Shown here: one piece after another, positions 31,020 to 43,000 of the stretch | Layout: the number at the start of each line of letters is the position of its first letter | How positions within the stretch are numbered: position 1 is the first letter of the stretch | NCBI RefSeq assembly: GCF_031755915.1 | Contig: NC_083390.1 | Coordinates: 25,781,001-25,845,000 of the forward strand | Direction of reading: 5' to 3' | DNA length: 64,000 nt | Source: Ziziphus jujuba | Taxonomy: Eukaryota > Streptophyta > Magnoliopsida > Rosales > Rhamnaceae | Position numbers and translations under genes: made by a program | The notes under the pieces: generated by a model | The model's input: the letters and a program-made list of their open reading frames with translations, nothing else | Databases searched by the model: none | What the model was told of the DNA's origin: nothing

Positions 31020-31495
31020 TGTCCGAATATGTAATTGGGATGTTGAATGGCTTATTTAAGTCGAACACGAACTATAATATTTAGGAGACTTTAGAATTGC
31101 ATAGAGATTAATTAGATTTGCTCATGATGTTCTTTATGTGATTGATGTGATAAGACAAACAGGCTGACCTAAACTTAGGAGAATACGACCAAGTGTGCAC
31201 GGGGAAAAAAGAAAAAAAAAAAGAAAAGAAGAAACTTTTTATTTCAGTTCGTCTATAGTGCCCATAAATAAAAAGTTCAACGACGAGCAACGATACATGT
31301 AATTTCATAGGAGAATACGACCAAGTGTGCAGGGACCAAAAAAGGAAAAAAAGAAAAAAAAAAAAACTTTTATTTTAGTTCGTCTATAGTATCTATAAAA
31401 AAATGAAAAAAAATAAAAAGTTCAATGACGAGCAACGATATGTATAATGTTATCCAGCAACACATTGCACCCTCAACATCTCCCTGAAAAACAAA
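31020..31495. other. Convergent spacer MCM2 / PPR gene with tandem duplication
   Basis: The space is largely filled by an imperfect tandem duplication: copy 1 at about 31177-31308 and copy 2 at about 31309-31450. Both begin AGGAGAATACGACCAAGTGT, carry a poly-purine tract, then GTTCGTCTATAGT and GACGAGCAACGATA. No gene seen. Confidence 0.75.
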
Positions 31496-33496
31496 TCACC
31501 AACAATCACCACACGAGCAAAACCCATCTTGAAAATGATGGAAGCGATTTGGGTCTTTGAGTATGATTTCTCGTTGTACAAACTTGGATATAATCTTTGC
31601 ACAATCATGGCAGTTGCGACACACACGAAGGTTCTTTGTCACCCGAATGGTTGAACCTATATGTGTACTAATAAGTCCAAAAGAAAGAGCTAACATTTCA
31701 CTATGCCCAATCTGAATGCATTCTCTCTCTTCATCTACGTCATGGAGACTATAATCCTCACTGGGCCTATATCCTTCATCTTCTATTTTCTTCATCAAAC
31801 ACTGTAATTCCCAATAAATTCTTTCCGACCTTGGGTGGGATACATCCCCTGTCCCAAACACGTGAATTTTATTTCTCAATTCTATCCAACTGTAAGCTTT
31901 CTTAGCCTTCAATCCCAAGTCTATAATGGTTCCATACAATTTATCAACCATGCCCCATTTAGCATTAACGGCGTACCAGTTCGAGAGCAATACATAATTT
32001 TCTGGATTAAGAGATTCCAATTCGCAGAGCTGCTCAACGACCCACTTACCTAAATTCTTTTTCCGGTGGATCCTGCAGCCTTCAAGCAGTGGTCGCAGAA
32101 CCTCAGCATTCCTTTCAACCTTTTGCTTCTTTATGAAAGCCATTGCCTCATCAAAGAGTCCGGAATGAGCTAGAAGAGCCACCATCAAAGCCAAGTGTGT
32201 AACTTCAGGTGTCATGATGCAGTTGAAATAGAATTTTCCCTCCTCAACAAGACGTGCAGTACTGCAAGCATGCAGTACAGCACCATATGTCACTTGATCT
32301 ATCAGAATGCTGGAGTCTTTTTCCATTTCTCGAAACAAATCAACTCCAAGGTCTCCTTGTCCATGTAAGCTGTACCCCATTATCATTATGGTCCATGAAA
32401 CAACATCTTTCCACCTCAACTGCCTGAACATTTTTGAAGCAGAGTTGATACATCCCGACTTCGCATACATGTCAATAACAGCGTTAAAAACGGTGACATT
32501 CAATTCCATGCCATTTCTAAGTAAGTAGCCATGAATTTCTCTGCCTTGCTTGTTTGCAGTTACCCTTGCACAAGCTGGGAGAATGCTAGAGATTGAGAGC
32601 TGATCTGGTTTTAATCCATCCTTAACCATTTGGCGAAATAATTTAAGTCCCTCGTTGAACCCTCCCTTCTTCACATATGCATGAATAATTGAGGTCCAGG
32701 AAATGATATCTTTTGAAGGCATACTATCGAAAATTACCCGAGCTTCTTGGATGCTGCTGCAATCAATATACATTTTCAGGAGAGAATTACTCACCAACAC
32801 ATCAAACTCCAATCCACAATTTCTAGCAACTTGATGGACTTTCCTACCTTGTTTCAGAGACTTTAATGATGCGCAGGCAACAATTGCTGTCGCCAGGGCG
32901 ACGGAATCTATCTCAGCTCCAAAGTCTAACATTTGATAGAACAAATGAATAGCCGAACTGGGTTGACCTTCTTCGATATATAATTTGGCTAGCAGAGTCC
33001 ATGAAACCGAATTCCTACTAGGAGAGGACTTGTCAAGTAGCCATCTTGCAGTATCAACAGTATCAAGACGACCGTAAATTTCCAGGAGAGCGGTCACTAC
33101 ATACTGGTCAGATGAGAAGCCAAGTTTGAGAGCTTGGCCATGAAGTTGTTTGCCAAGAAATAAATAACCTGAAAGGCGAGAGGCGGCTAGGACCCGAGGA
33201 AGAGTGTGTCTATCGGGGTGAACACCCCGAAGAAGCATTTGGTGATAAGTTGAGAAAACAAGTTGGAAATCTCCATGGGTGAGATGAGTTTGGATAAGAT
33301 TGTTCCAAGCAAAGGTGTCTGAGACAGGAATTTCGTCGAACGCATGGTGGGTGAGCAATAATTCACCGGATTTGAGCTTTATAGGCACTCTAGTGTTGCA
33401 GTGAAGATAAGGGGAATGGTTGAGTTGGTGGGGTGTATGGGAGGGTACGACAGTGGAGACGAAACGGTGAATGTGAGTGGATGGAAGAACATCCAT
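31496..33496 (-). CDS. Pentatricopeptide repeat protein, PLS class with E and DYW domains
   Basis: Intronless, 666 residues, as is usual for this family. Tandem PPR units run from about residue 55 to 440, with typical text such as FAWNNLIQTHLTHGDF, VVTALLEIYGRL, VLVSNSLLKMYIDCSS, VFNAVIDMYAKSGCI and VVSWTIMIMGYSLHG. The E/E+ region follows (ENYVLLSNWYA, AYSWIELRNKIHVF). The DYW deaminase-like domain has the HSE zinc/catalytic motif at 598-600 and CxxC at 626-629, and ends DGFCSCGDCW. The family edits specific cytidines to uridine in plastid or mitochondrial transcripts. The last three residues are DCW rather than DYW. The N-terminus is Ser/Thr/His-rich and could be an organelle transit peptide. 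The RNA target cannot be inferred here. Confidence 0.9.
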   Translation of the reverse strand: MDVLPSTHIHRFVSTVVPSHTPHQLNHSPYLHCNTRVPIKLKSGELLLTHHAFDEIPVSDTFAWNNLIQTHLTHGDFQLVFSTYHQMLLRGVHPDRHTLPRVLAASRLSGYLFLGKQLHGQALKLGFSSDQYVVTALLEIYGRLDTVDTARWLLDKSSPSRNSVSWTLLAKLYIEEGQPSSAIHLFYQMLDFGAEIDSVALATAIVACASLKSLKQGRKVHQVARNCGLEFDVLVSNSLLKMYIDCSSIQEARVIFDSMPSKDIISWTSIIHAYVKKGGFNEGLKLFRQMVKDGLKPDQLSISSILPACARVTANKQGREIHGYLLRNGMELNVTVFNAVIDMYAKSGCINSASKMFRQLRWKDVVSWTIMIMGYSLHGQGDLGVDLFREMEKDSSILIDQVTYGAVLHACSTARLVEEGKFYFNCIMTPEVTHLALMVALLAHSGLFDEAMAFIKKQKVERNAEVLRPLLEGCRIHRKKNLGKWVVEQLCELESLNPENYVLLSNWYAVNAKWGMVDKLYGTIIDLGLKAKKAYSWIELRNKIHVFGTGDVSHPRSERIYWELQCLMKKIEDEGYRPSEDYSLHDVDEERECIQIGHSEMLALSFGLISTHIGSTIRVTKNLRVCRNCHDCAKIISKFVQREIILKDPNRFHHFQDGFCSCGDCW

Positions 33497-34059
33497 GTCA
33501 ATGCTCAGAGGGGGGAGTTTTCATTTCTTGTTGGATGGTTTGACTGACAGACATGTTGGGTGAATTTCATTTTTCTTATATTTGGGGTTGCCATCCGAGC
33601 TCCAAGTTCCGGCCAATCACGACAGAGCACGTCAGGTTCGAGTATGAGATATTGGATTTTTCGGACTTTAGCAATCAGCATACAGTTTTGATTTTCTAAA
33701 TTTATTATATTTCTTTCCAAGGAACAAAGCACCACCAGAAATGAAAGGAAAGACAAAGCAACAGTAAAAACCAATTTTTGTAGGCGTTGGTGTGTATATT
33801 TTTAATTTTTTGGGAAACAAATCTCAATGAGCACGGACTTGGGTTGGGACTCTTTGGAGCCCAGCCCAGCTCACTTGTAGATTATTAGTAAATGGGCCAA
33901 GTGGGAATAGAGGGAAGGCCCATGAAAGTGATAAGGAGGATTGAGGAGGAGTCTTGTTCATCTCGGCCAGACTTGCCTCTGCTTCTGGCAGGTCGAGTCG
34001 GAACTCGGAAGGAGGAAGGAGGACGGAGGAGGAAAATAGGAATAGGAAGAAAGTTGAAA
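33497..34059. other. Shared divergent promoter, PPR gene and VTT-domain gene
   Basis: About 560 bp between the two start codons. It includes GGGCCAAG at about 33894 and AAGGCCCA at about 33915, both site II-like, and purine-rich leader sequence on the right. An in-frame upstream ATG at 33892 would lengthen the right-hand protein by 56 residues, but the later ATG at 34060 has the better context. Confidence 0.6.
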
Positions 34060-36262
34060 ATGGCGGTGATGGTGGGGAAGTGGTGGAAAATAGGAATGGC
34101 GGTCGGGATGGTAGGAGTGGTCAGCAAAGTGATGAAAGAGTACGGATGGGAGAAGGAGGTAGCGATGAGAGCGTTGACGGAGTGGTCGCAGCGACTGGGA
34201 GTGTGGGCCATCCCTGCCTACGTGGCCATCCACACATTCACCATTGCCCTCTGCTTGCCCTACGCCGTCTTCTTGGAGGCTACCGCTTCTCTGCTCTTCG
34301 GCTTCCTCCCCGCTGTTCTCTGCGTCTTCTCAGCTAAGCTTCTCGGGGCTTCTCTTTCCTTTTGGATCGGCAGGTCTTCTTTTTTTTCCTTACTTATATC
34401 ATCTGCTTTTCTTCTCATTTTTATTGTATTAAATTATTAATCCTGATCTACCTCCACCAAAATTCATAACTGTCAATTTAACGTTAATATTATGAACCCT
34501 GAATACGAATATGATGATACGTTAATTTAATCCATGTTTCTGGTAATTTCTAAACAAACAAACATATACCAATATAATATTACACCTTTCTTTATCTCTG
34601 TATGTTGCGTATTGATAATAATTAGCTGAGGCCTCCAAGGAAGGAATTCTGGAACTGGTTTCTTTCCATTTGTATATAGGATATAGGACATAGCATATTT
34701 ACTTGTTCTCGAAATGGGTATCAATAACTCACTTATGTTACTCTTTTTTGCTTCTTGATATTTCTCAGATACAAAATGCCCACATACATACAGATACTTA
34801 TTAGTTTCTATAAAGGACTACTTTGGAATCCAAATGTCCTGATTGGTGGTGTATCAAGTTTATTAATTCTGCTTTGTGTTTCCTGCTTAGGTCTATGGTC
34901 CCTTCCATCCATCGCAATTTGCATGTGTTGGGAATTTTTAGTTTTAGCTCCAGGAGTTCCACCATTCCATCCTCCCTGTAACTTGTGTAGATTGAAATAT
35001 GAGTCTGAGCTATTGTAGGGTTCTTTTGGCCTTCCACCTGCTTAATGGAGGTGTAATTTGAGATAATTTGCGACTTTTCTTTTCCTAACTGACTGGAATA
35101 ATAGTGGTGGTGAAGAGTGAAGTGGATTATGGTATGAAAAGCCTTTCATGTGTTTACTATTTCATGTCTTATTCTTTTGACTTATCTATCATGCACAAAA
35201 AGAATTTCAAAGAATGGAGGCTTGGGGAACTGGGGTGTAACAATGGGGTGCCTGGAAATGAAAGAATGAAGGATCATTTGTTTGGCGGATGAGCCCTAGT
35301 TGAGGAAGAGATAAAGTTGCCATTCTTTCTTAGCTTAGCTTGTTTGCTTTGGACTACTTAAGTGAGGGAGGAGCGCTTTTACACTAACTTAATTGCAATC
35401 TCTTCCCGTAACCATTATGACAAGGGTTTCCAAACACTTTGAAGGGAATAAGTTAATCCTTGCAAATAAACAATGTACAATGCAATGTATGAGAAATGTA
35501 ATAGTTCTATAATTGACCTAGAAAATTAAGTATAACAATTTCAGCCAACAAATGGGAAGTGCATATTATTGCAAAGGGAAGCAATTCTAGAATTCCAACT
35601 ACCTTGATATAAACACTGCCCTGACAAATCATAGATGGGCCAGAAAGTAATATTAAGTTTGCCAATTTATTGACATTGAGGCTTGTTAAGCGAAGTACCT
35701 GAGTTGTGCATCCATTTGTGGTCTCTTGATTACTTTTAAGAACCATTTTTGATATTTTTGGCTTTGCAGATTGGTATTCAGGAGTTCAAATTCTGCAATG
35801 GAGTGGGCCCAAAGAAATAAATATTTTCATATCCTTTCCAAAGGAGTTGAGCGAGATGGATGGAAATTTGTCCTTCTAGCCCGCTTCTCCCCTATGCCCT
35901 CCTATGTCATAAATTATGCGCTGGCTGCTACAAATGTTGGATTCATTGTGGATTTTCTGCTGCCAACTGTAATTGGATGCCTGCCAATGATCTTACAGAA
36001 CACATCCATTGGCAGCCTTGCTGGTGCTGCTGTAGCTTCATCATCGGGATCTCAGAAATCTCAGGTTTTATCTTATCTTTTTCCTGTACTCGGGATTGGG
36101 TCAAGCGTTCTTATTTCCTTGAGAATTAAAAAGTACTCAACTGACATATCAGAGGTGGAAATATCTTCCAATGAGCATGTTCATGACTCTGATAGGGTTG
36201 TTATGTCATCTCAAAACCCATCTAATAGAAGAGAACAAAACATCCTGAAGAAAGGTCAATAA
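34060..36262 (+). CDS. VTT/DedA (SNARE-associated Golgi protein) family membrane protein
   Basis: Two exons, 34060-34373 and 35770-36262, joined through a 1.4 kb intron (junction codon AG|A, giving IGRLVF); 268 residues. Hydrophobic segments include the N-terminal helix (WWKIGMAVGMVGVVS), FLEATASLLFGFLPAVLCV, and IVDFLLPTVIGCLPMILQN. The conserved DedA/VTT core shows as KLLGASLSFWIGR and then LLARFSPMPSYVINYALA. The Ser/Asn-rich C-terminal tail looks cytosolic. Relatives such as TMEM41/VMP1 and bacterial DedA proteins are linked to lipid scrambling and membrane homeostasis; the plant member's role is not established here. The start at 34060 was chosen for the GAAAATGGCG context and family length. 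Earlier in-frame ATGs at 33892 and 33922 are possible. Confidence 0.82.
34374..35769 (+). other. Large intron of the VTT-domain gene
   Basis: Flanked by CAG|GTCTTC and TTTGCAG|A. It holds several short open frames, none recognisable, and no clear mobile element or RNA gene. Confidence 0.6.
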
Positions 36263-39200
36263 TGTATTAGTTCACTCTAAAAGACTAGGACGTTTTTTTT
36301 TTTTTGGGGACAAGGTTAACTCTAATAACTTTATCTGATATATTTATATCATCTCATTGGTTGATGAGTTTGTTAGTTTTGATCTACTATCTCTGCTATT
36401 GTTAGACGGTGTGTTCTTTAAAAATTCTGAAGGGTCTTGTTTCGAATCTTCCCCTCAACTTGAAACTTAGAGAGGCATTGTGAAATGTGTAGGAAACTAA
36501 ACACAGTTTTGTTGGAAAAGCCATGAATGCAGAAAATCCTTAGCTCTAATAATTAATCAACAGTTTAACCTTTACTTGATTCTTGGATGGGTTGCTTTGA
36601 TATGGAAGCATCCACATTATGTGTTACAAACCCATATGTTTGTAATAAAAAAAATAAAAAATAAGAAACCATAAAAACAAAAGGAAGATAAAAGATTGTA
36701 TAGATTCTTTGAGGGAATCCTATCTTCAAATAGGTTTTAAGGAAACTTGACCTCCCAAGACAAAATGATGATCAAGACATTTTAATCATAAATAATGCAC
36801 ACCTTTTACATTCATATAGCTCCTTCAAATAGAGAAAATTACACCAACCCAGTTCTAAAAACTAGGCACAAACACCCATTATCAAATAAGTAGCCCTAGT
36901 GGCCTAAAAAATAGCATAAGTGACCCAAAAAAAAAAAAAAATAGGACAGTTAAACATGCACTATTAAACAGCTAAACCAAATAGTATATATATATATATA
37001 TATATATAATAAAAAAATAAAAAAAATAAAAACTAGATATTTATAACTTTTGTGATCGTAACATTATGGTACTAAGTACTAAGTTTTTACAATCTTTGAA
37101 GATGTTTCATTTTGTGATGTTGGCTGCGGGAGTGAAGGATACTTTGGTTAATATTCAATGAGCTAATCAAAAGGATATTTGTCAACTTCTGCTCTTAAAT
37201 CTGAAATGGGAGGGGTTTTGAGGTTTAAGACGGCAGCTTGTTTTACCTTTATACCAATGGCATAACGCGATTATTGCAACGTGTTTGTGACATCAGAATC
37301 ACGTCATTGCTCAAACATGGTTGGTCGAAGGGGTTGAATTCTTTGTATTCTTACTTTGGAAAGTTTGATTTTGTCATCCAAGGGTTGGGGTTTGTCGAAA
37401 CTGAGATTAAAACTAGTTTAGGGTGCCGTCCCATGACTAATATTTTTCTAATCAAGAGCATATTCTCTTTTGTCCAACTTGTTTTATAAGCCTTTGATGA
37501 TGTCCAGGTAGTAAATTGGAAAATCTCTAGTATCATCCTCCATCAACCATCCTTTGATGATGTCCGGGTAGTAAATTGGAAACTCCAATCCTCCATTAAC
37601 CATTCTCTTTAGTGAGGCTAATGATTATGATATTGAAAATCTTGTAAAATACATTAGCAATGAATAAATTGTTGTTTTATTTTTAAAAGTTAAAAAGAAA
37701 AGAAAAAAAAAAGAAAAAAAAAAGGCAACTTAAATGTAGTTTGGTAACATGGTTGGTTTTTATTTTTATTTTTTAAATTTTGCTTTACCTAATTGTATGT
37801 AGTTTGCTTATGTCAAGTGTTAATGGTTATTAGAATATGTTAAACATCTAAGTTAGCAATAAAATTAAGGAAGAGAGAAAAATAAATAAATAAAATAAAC
37901 ACAAAATTAAATACAATTCAAATTGTATTGGGTTTTTTTTTTTTTTCCTTAAGTTTTTATTCGTTTAAGATGCCAAACAAACTATAACTATTATAGCTAA
38001 CGCTTGACATAAATAAATTAAACAATTAAGTAAAAATAAAAAATAAAAAAACTAGAACGAAAAATCAATTATGTTATGAAACAATACCTTATCCTTGAAT
38101 ATGATCTTTATAGAAATTTTCAATGCAAAAATTTATGGAAGGAAGAATATTATTAACAAATGAATTTCAATTATAAATATATATACACACATATAAGTGT
38201 AGAACATTTTAAATAGAAGATGTTCTAATATAATTCATGATTGAAACTTTCTAAAACCGGTTTTGTGGGGGCAGAGACCCTTAGGGTATACATGGTGGGT
38301 GGGACAGATTGGACGCATTCAACCTTTACTGCTAATGCCATGCCATCCTCTAGCTGTATTCAATGTCCATGGGAGATCAAATGGCTTTTCTTTTCTCGGA
38401 TTTGTCAAAGTTTTCTAACATCCAAGTTCTATGCATTGTGAAGATTCGCTTACCCTCATCCATAAGTCTTTAATAATTACATAGAATTATGTTCACACAC
38501 ACTTATACACGCGCATAGTTATAATATAGTTGGAGTTAGTTGAGATGATATTAGTTTAGTATAAACATTAAATAGAACATTAAGGGTCCATGAAATACAC
38601 CAATTAGCGTATATGTTTGTGTAGTGATTTTAACTAATTGAATAGCAACGAGTCTATTCTGAAAGATATGGTATATAATGGGAAACTACCGGTAAATGTC
38701 TTTCCAGAGTATTCAAATATCAGACTACATCCGTGTTTTTTTTGGTAACAAGACTAAATCCGTGTTGAAAACACAATCCCCATCCCCAATTGGCGGAAAA
38801 AAAATTTCAAACTAAGATCTTCTTTTATTTTTCTTTTTGGAGTTTGTTGCCGATTGTTCTCACCAATTCTTACTCACTCGCCCTATATAAAATTCCTAAT
38901 CATGTCGCGGATTCAAGATGTGAAAAAGGCGTGGATATATAACGACGTTGTGGATGGCTTAGTCATCGTGACCAATTGACCATACGAAAAAGATGGATAT
39001 TATGTTCCATCAAAATCAACACCACCTCACCTTTATGTTTTAGTCTTCTTAATAAGGATATTGGTATCGTGCCGCTTGCCAGGCCATTTAGTGCTTCCCA
39101 CTTGCATATTTTTGTTCCATCAAACTTAAAGTTTGCCCATTTATTTTCGGTGGGTTCTTCCTTTTCTTTTCTTTTCTTCTTTGATTTGGAGAGGGATCAT

Positions 39201-39849
39201 TTGGAATGGACACTCCGCGATTAATTTGCAACTACTTCCAACCAGGACTCTTACAAAAAATCCTCAAAATATATTATTGTATCTGCATCTCACCCATGTT
39301 TTCATGTTATTCTCACATAAACAATTAGACAACCAAATACAATAAATTAAAGGGTGAATTCCTCACAATGAATTGGCCATAGAAGAAATAAGTGACCACT
39401 AACTGATATTTATACATAATATATAATTTAGAACATGTTTCTCTCTCTCCTACAATTTGGAATTTCCATTAATGTATCTATCATGGCCCTTGGCAGTGAT
39501 TGAAGACTGATTATTAGAGAGAATATGGAACGATAGGAAGAAAAAAGAGCATGCCATATTCAATTGTTGCAATGCAAGTGATAAGGAATTGGAGCTGTCA
39601 ATAAACTTTCGACACTCAATTGCTTAATTTGGGTACAATCATTTCGCGGTGTACAATAAGCGGATAGCACGATGAATACTATTGCAGATATGATTTTTTT
39701 TGAAAAAAAATAGAACAAAACAAAATTGAGAAAGCATTCTTATATGCAATTAGGTGCTGGTGGCTTCCAACCTCTATCTCCACCTTACTGGATCCAATAG
39801 AGTACCTTCCAGCAGAATGATCACAAGCGTCTTTCTACCTTTTTGTTTC

Positions 39850-39884
<35 letters not shown>

Positions 39885-40054
39885 GTGCAAAAAGAATTGC
39901 TCTATACGTCAATTAGTAACCTCTTCCAATAATTCCGTCCTCTTTTCCTTTCTTTTGAAGGTTAAGATCTAACTGAGGCATGTATGTAAATTTACATGAT
40001 TGGATTTGGTCTGGTGTACATACATAATCTTTGCTTCTAAATTAAGAAATCTAG
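36263..40054. other. 3.8 kb convergent intergenic region
   Basis: AT-rich. Contains (TA)n at about 36987-37007, poly-A/T runs (36929, 37683-37722, 37930, 39850-39882) and a 60-bp near-duplicate at 37491-37603. A stretch at about 37090-37480 is less AT-rich and open in places, but the translation was not recognised. GTTTCGAATCTTCCCC near 36439 resembles a SINE B box without a definable element. Confidence 0.55.
37491..37603. repeat. 60-bp direct tandem duplication
   Basis: Copies at 37491-37550 and 37551-37603 share CCTTTGATGATGTCC, GGTAGTAAATTGGAAA and a diverged end (CTCCATCAACCAT versus CTCCATTAACCAT). Confidence 0.8.
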
Positions 40055-43000
40055 TTAGAAATTCTCTTTATGAAATTCGAACTTGGTGGAGGTCTTGTGG
40101 GAGAAGTCGGAGGCCAGTTTCCCTAGCTCCTTGATCGGTGCTGGAGCACCACAGTAAAACACACCTGCAAATTAACCAAAAAATCCAAATAAGTTAAGGA
40201 AGAAGAAGAAGAATGGAAATGGTGGGTATAGTAAGAGAAATAAAAGGTAAAGTGAAGAAGAAATAATCATTAATAAGTACGGACCAACTCGAGCATTGGG
40301 ATGTTGGAGGGCAATCCTCTTGTAGACTTGGCGCCAGTTGGGCTTGGCGAAGTGGGACTTGACACGGGTTCCAGACACCACATCCACACCGTTCTTGGCA
40401 TGGTGCAGCGACTGAAGCATGGCAATGAGTGCTGACCTGGCATCTCCTTCCTCATACACACTGGTGCAGTAGTTGTGGAGCTCTATCACCCCCTTCTCAT
40501 CCATCTCCGCCACCTCATTCATTATCCCTTTGAACCAGTCGAAAGAACCCTGCTCTCTTGTCACCCAGTAGTAGTATGCTTTCCTGGTTCTGAACTTACT
40601 CGTTCTGTTCTTATTATTATGACTTGATGATGGGTCTGCAGCTTCATAATCTTCTTCATTGTGCTGCATGTTGTTGATGATGTCCTTCACAATGCTCACC
40701 ATTGGTGTTGCCCCGATTCCAAGCCCCACCAGCAATACCACCTCATATTTTTTGTAGTCCTGTGCTGGAGCTCCATATGGACCGTCTATTAATATCTTTG
40801 GAAAGCTGTACATGATCATGATCGATCATCATTATTAATATTAATCGTTATAAATTAATCATTTCCGATCTACATGAACATATAAATATGTATACACACA
40901 CACACGCGCACAATTAATCAAATTAATTACTTACACAGGGTTGCTTCCTCCTTGCAGGTCTGCTCTAAGCAGTCCGCTTTTCCCGGCAGCTGAGGGCTGA
41001 CAGACTTCAGAGAAAACTGTTTTCAACTGGCCAGTCCAATCTCCAAGTGTTCGAATGTGAACGCTCAGGTAGTCATCTCCAGGTGATGAAGTTATAGAAA
41101 ATGGATGCCTGAGTATTTTATATATAATTAGTTGCTAAAGTGAAACTCCATCTCTATGACTGATTAACAACTAACTATACATTAAAAAATAAATAAATAA
41201 ATAAAATACATATATAGATAGACCTACCACTCAAATGGAGAAACGGCAGCGCAATTGACGAACATGTACTGCCCGCTTTTGTATCTGAATCCCTGAGGCT
41301 TCGTCATGTGCAATGCCAATACATTTCCCGGATATACAGCAACCTTTCAATTGTTTATAAAACAAATTAAAATTGATCGCATCTTGTTACTCTACGAGTC
41401 TAATAAATAAATGAAGCAGAGATTGGAATCTTCTATACTTAAAGTGCAGAGAGAACATTATTTAATTTAATTACCTTGAGCATCTTAACAGGCTTGATGC
41501 TTGATCTAAAAGCTCTAATCAACCTTTCACAAGCATACAGTCCAACCGGCACTGCTAAATACATCCATGTCTGCCATCAAGAATTAATTTGGATTAATAA
41601 TAAAATAACAGTAGTCAATATATATATATATATATATATATATGGAGAAAAATAATGGTGGAGAATTGGTAAATGGTAATAATGAATTAAGGAAGCACTA
41701 ACCGTCTTTTGATACCAAGTCTTGGTGAGGTAGAGATAGATGCCATGGACGATGAGAAGAGTGTAGACGATGACAAAAAGGTGGTGGGAATACCAGAAGG
41801 CGTTGAAACCGGTGAGCTTCTTGAGGGGCCCAGGGAGATTGAGCTTGTTTCGCCTAAACCAAGGGGTGGCTAGTGTGAAGGCTATGGCCATCAAGACTAC
41901 CATGATGATACCGGTCACCCCTTCCACCCCCTTCACAAACCACCAATAATTCTGAGGCTGCTCCTCACCAAAGTAAGGCTTCATGGGCTCGTACTCTTCT
42001 TCAGTTGCATGGAGAAGGCGCGGAAAATCACAAGTCAAATGAGCCCCCGCGTGCAGTCCAACCCCGACGGCAATTCCAACCGCAATCACCTTGTGGAAAT
42101 TTAGATTGTCGTCGAATGGGACAGCCAGGCCTAATTTGGTCTTGTTTCTGAGCCATGTAATGGTGTTGCGGCAGACGGGCAGCAGAATGAGAGCCATGTT
42201 GAACTTGAGGGTCTCTGCTCCTCCTTTAGCAACGCACACACAATAGCCCATCACATCGAAGGCGGCTTTGTGTCGGTACTGGATAAACTTGTAGGCGAAG
42301 AGCCCACCAACAATTCCCAGCCACAACATTATAACCCACACCCTCTGCCAATTGTCCATTAAAAAGTACTTGCCCTTCTCATAGCATCTTCTTAGCGGGT
42401 TGTTCTCTTGAGTTGGCTTCAGCTTCTGGCTCAACATTTGACTCAGAATTCGGCTATCGGTTATCCTCACCGATTGATTTGGAGCTTGCAGCAGTAATGT
42501 TTCCAGGTTTTGAACCTGATAATGCATATTAATTGTTCATATCCATACCACATATATATATATAGCTATATAAATAATAAAAATATCAAACAATTTTCAT
42601 CAACACTCCAACAAAAGTCTTAAGAGATTTCCATTTTTACCATGATATATCCAACTTTTTCTGGGTCTAGCTCTTCCATGATCAACGCTGCATATTCGTC
42701 TGCTTGTTTCTGAATGTTGGAGAGTTTGTTTGCAGAAGCACTGAGACTGATAATCTGTAGCACCACAAAACTCTTCATAATCAGCAAGAGACCAACATTT
42801 GACTTTTCTTTTTTGTTTATTTATTTTTATTTAATTACCTAATATTATACTCAATTAATAATTGCTTGCTTTTAATTACCTCTCTGACTTCTTCCTCTGT
42901 AATTCTTCCATCAGCGTCTTTATCCACCCTACAATGGTACCAATCAAAATGGTGGTGTGAGGAAAGAATATTATTTAATCTATATATATATATATATATA

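Noticed and set aside
36330..36500. SINE-like block with GTTTCGAATCTTCCCC
   Set aside because: Only a B-box resemblance; element ends not definable.
37238..37489. 83-codon open frame
   Set aside because: Not recognised, and it overlaps a duplicated spacer sequence; probably chance.
40921..41343. Possible break in RBOH, since several of its exons are too short to appear as open frames
   Set aside because: Four short exons (41570-41475, 41343-41228, 41108-40935, 40164-40055) join in frame and restore the full FAD/NADPH domain.
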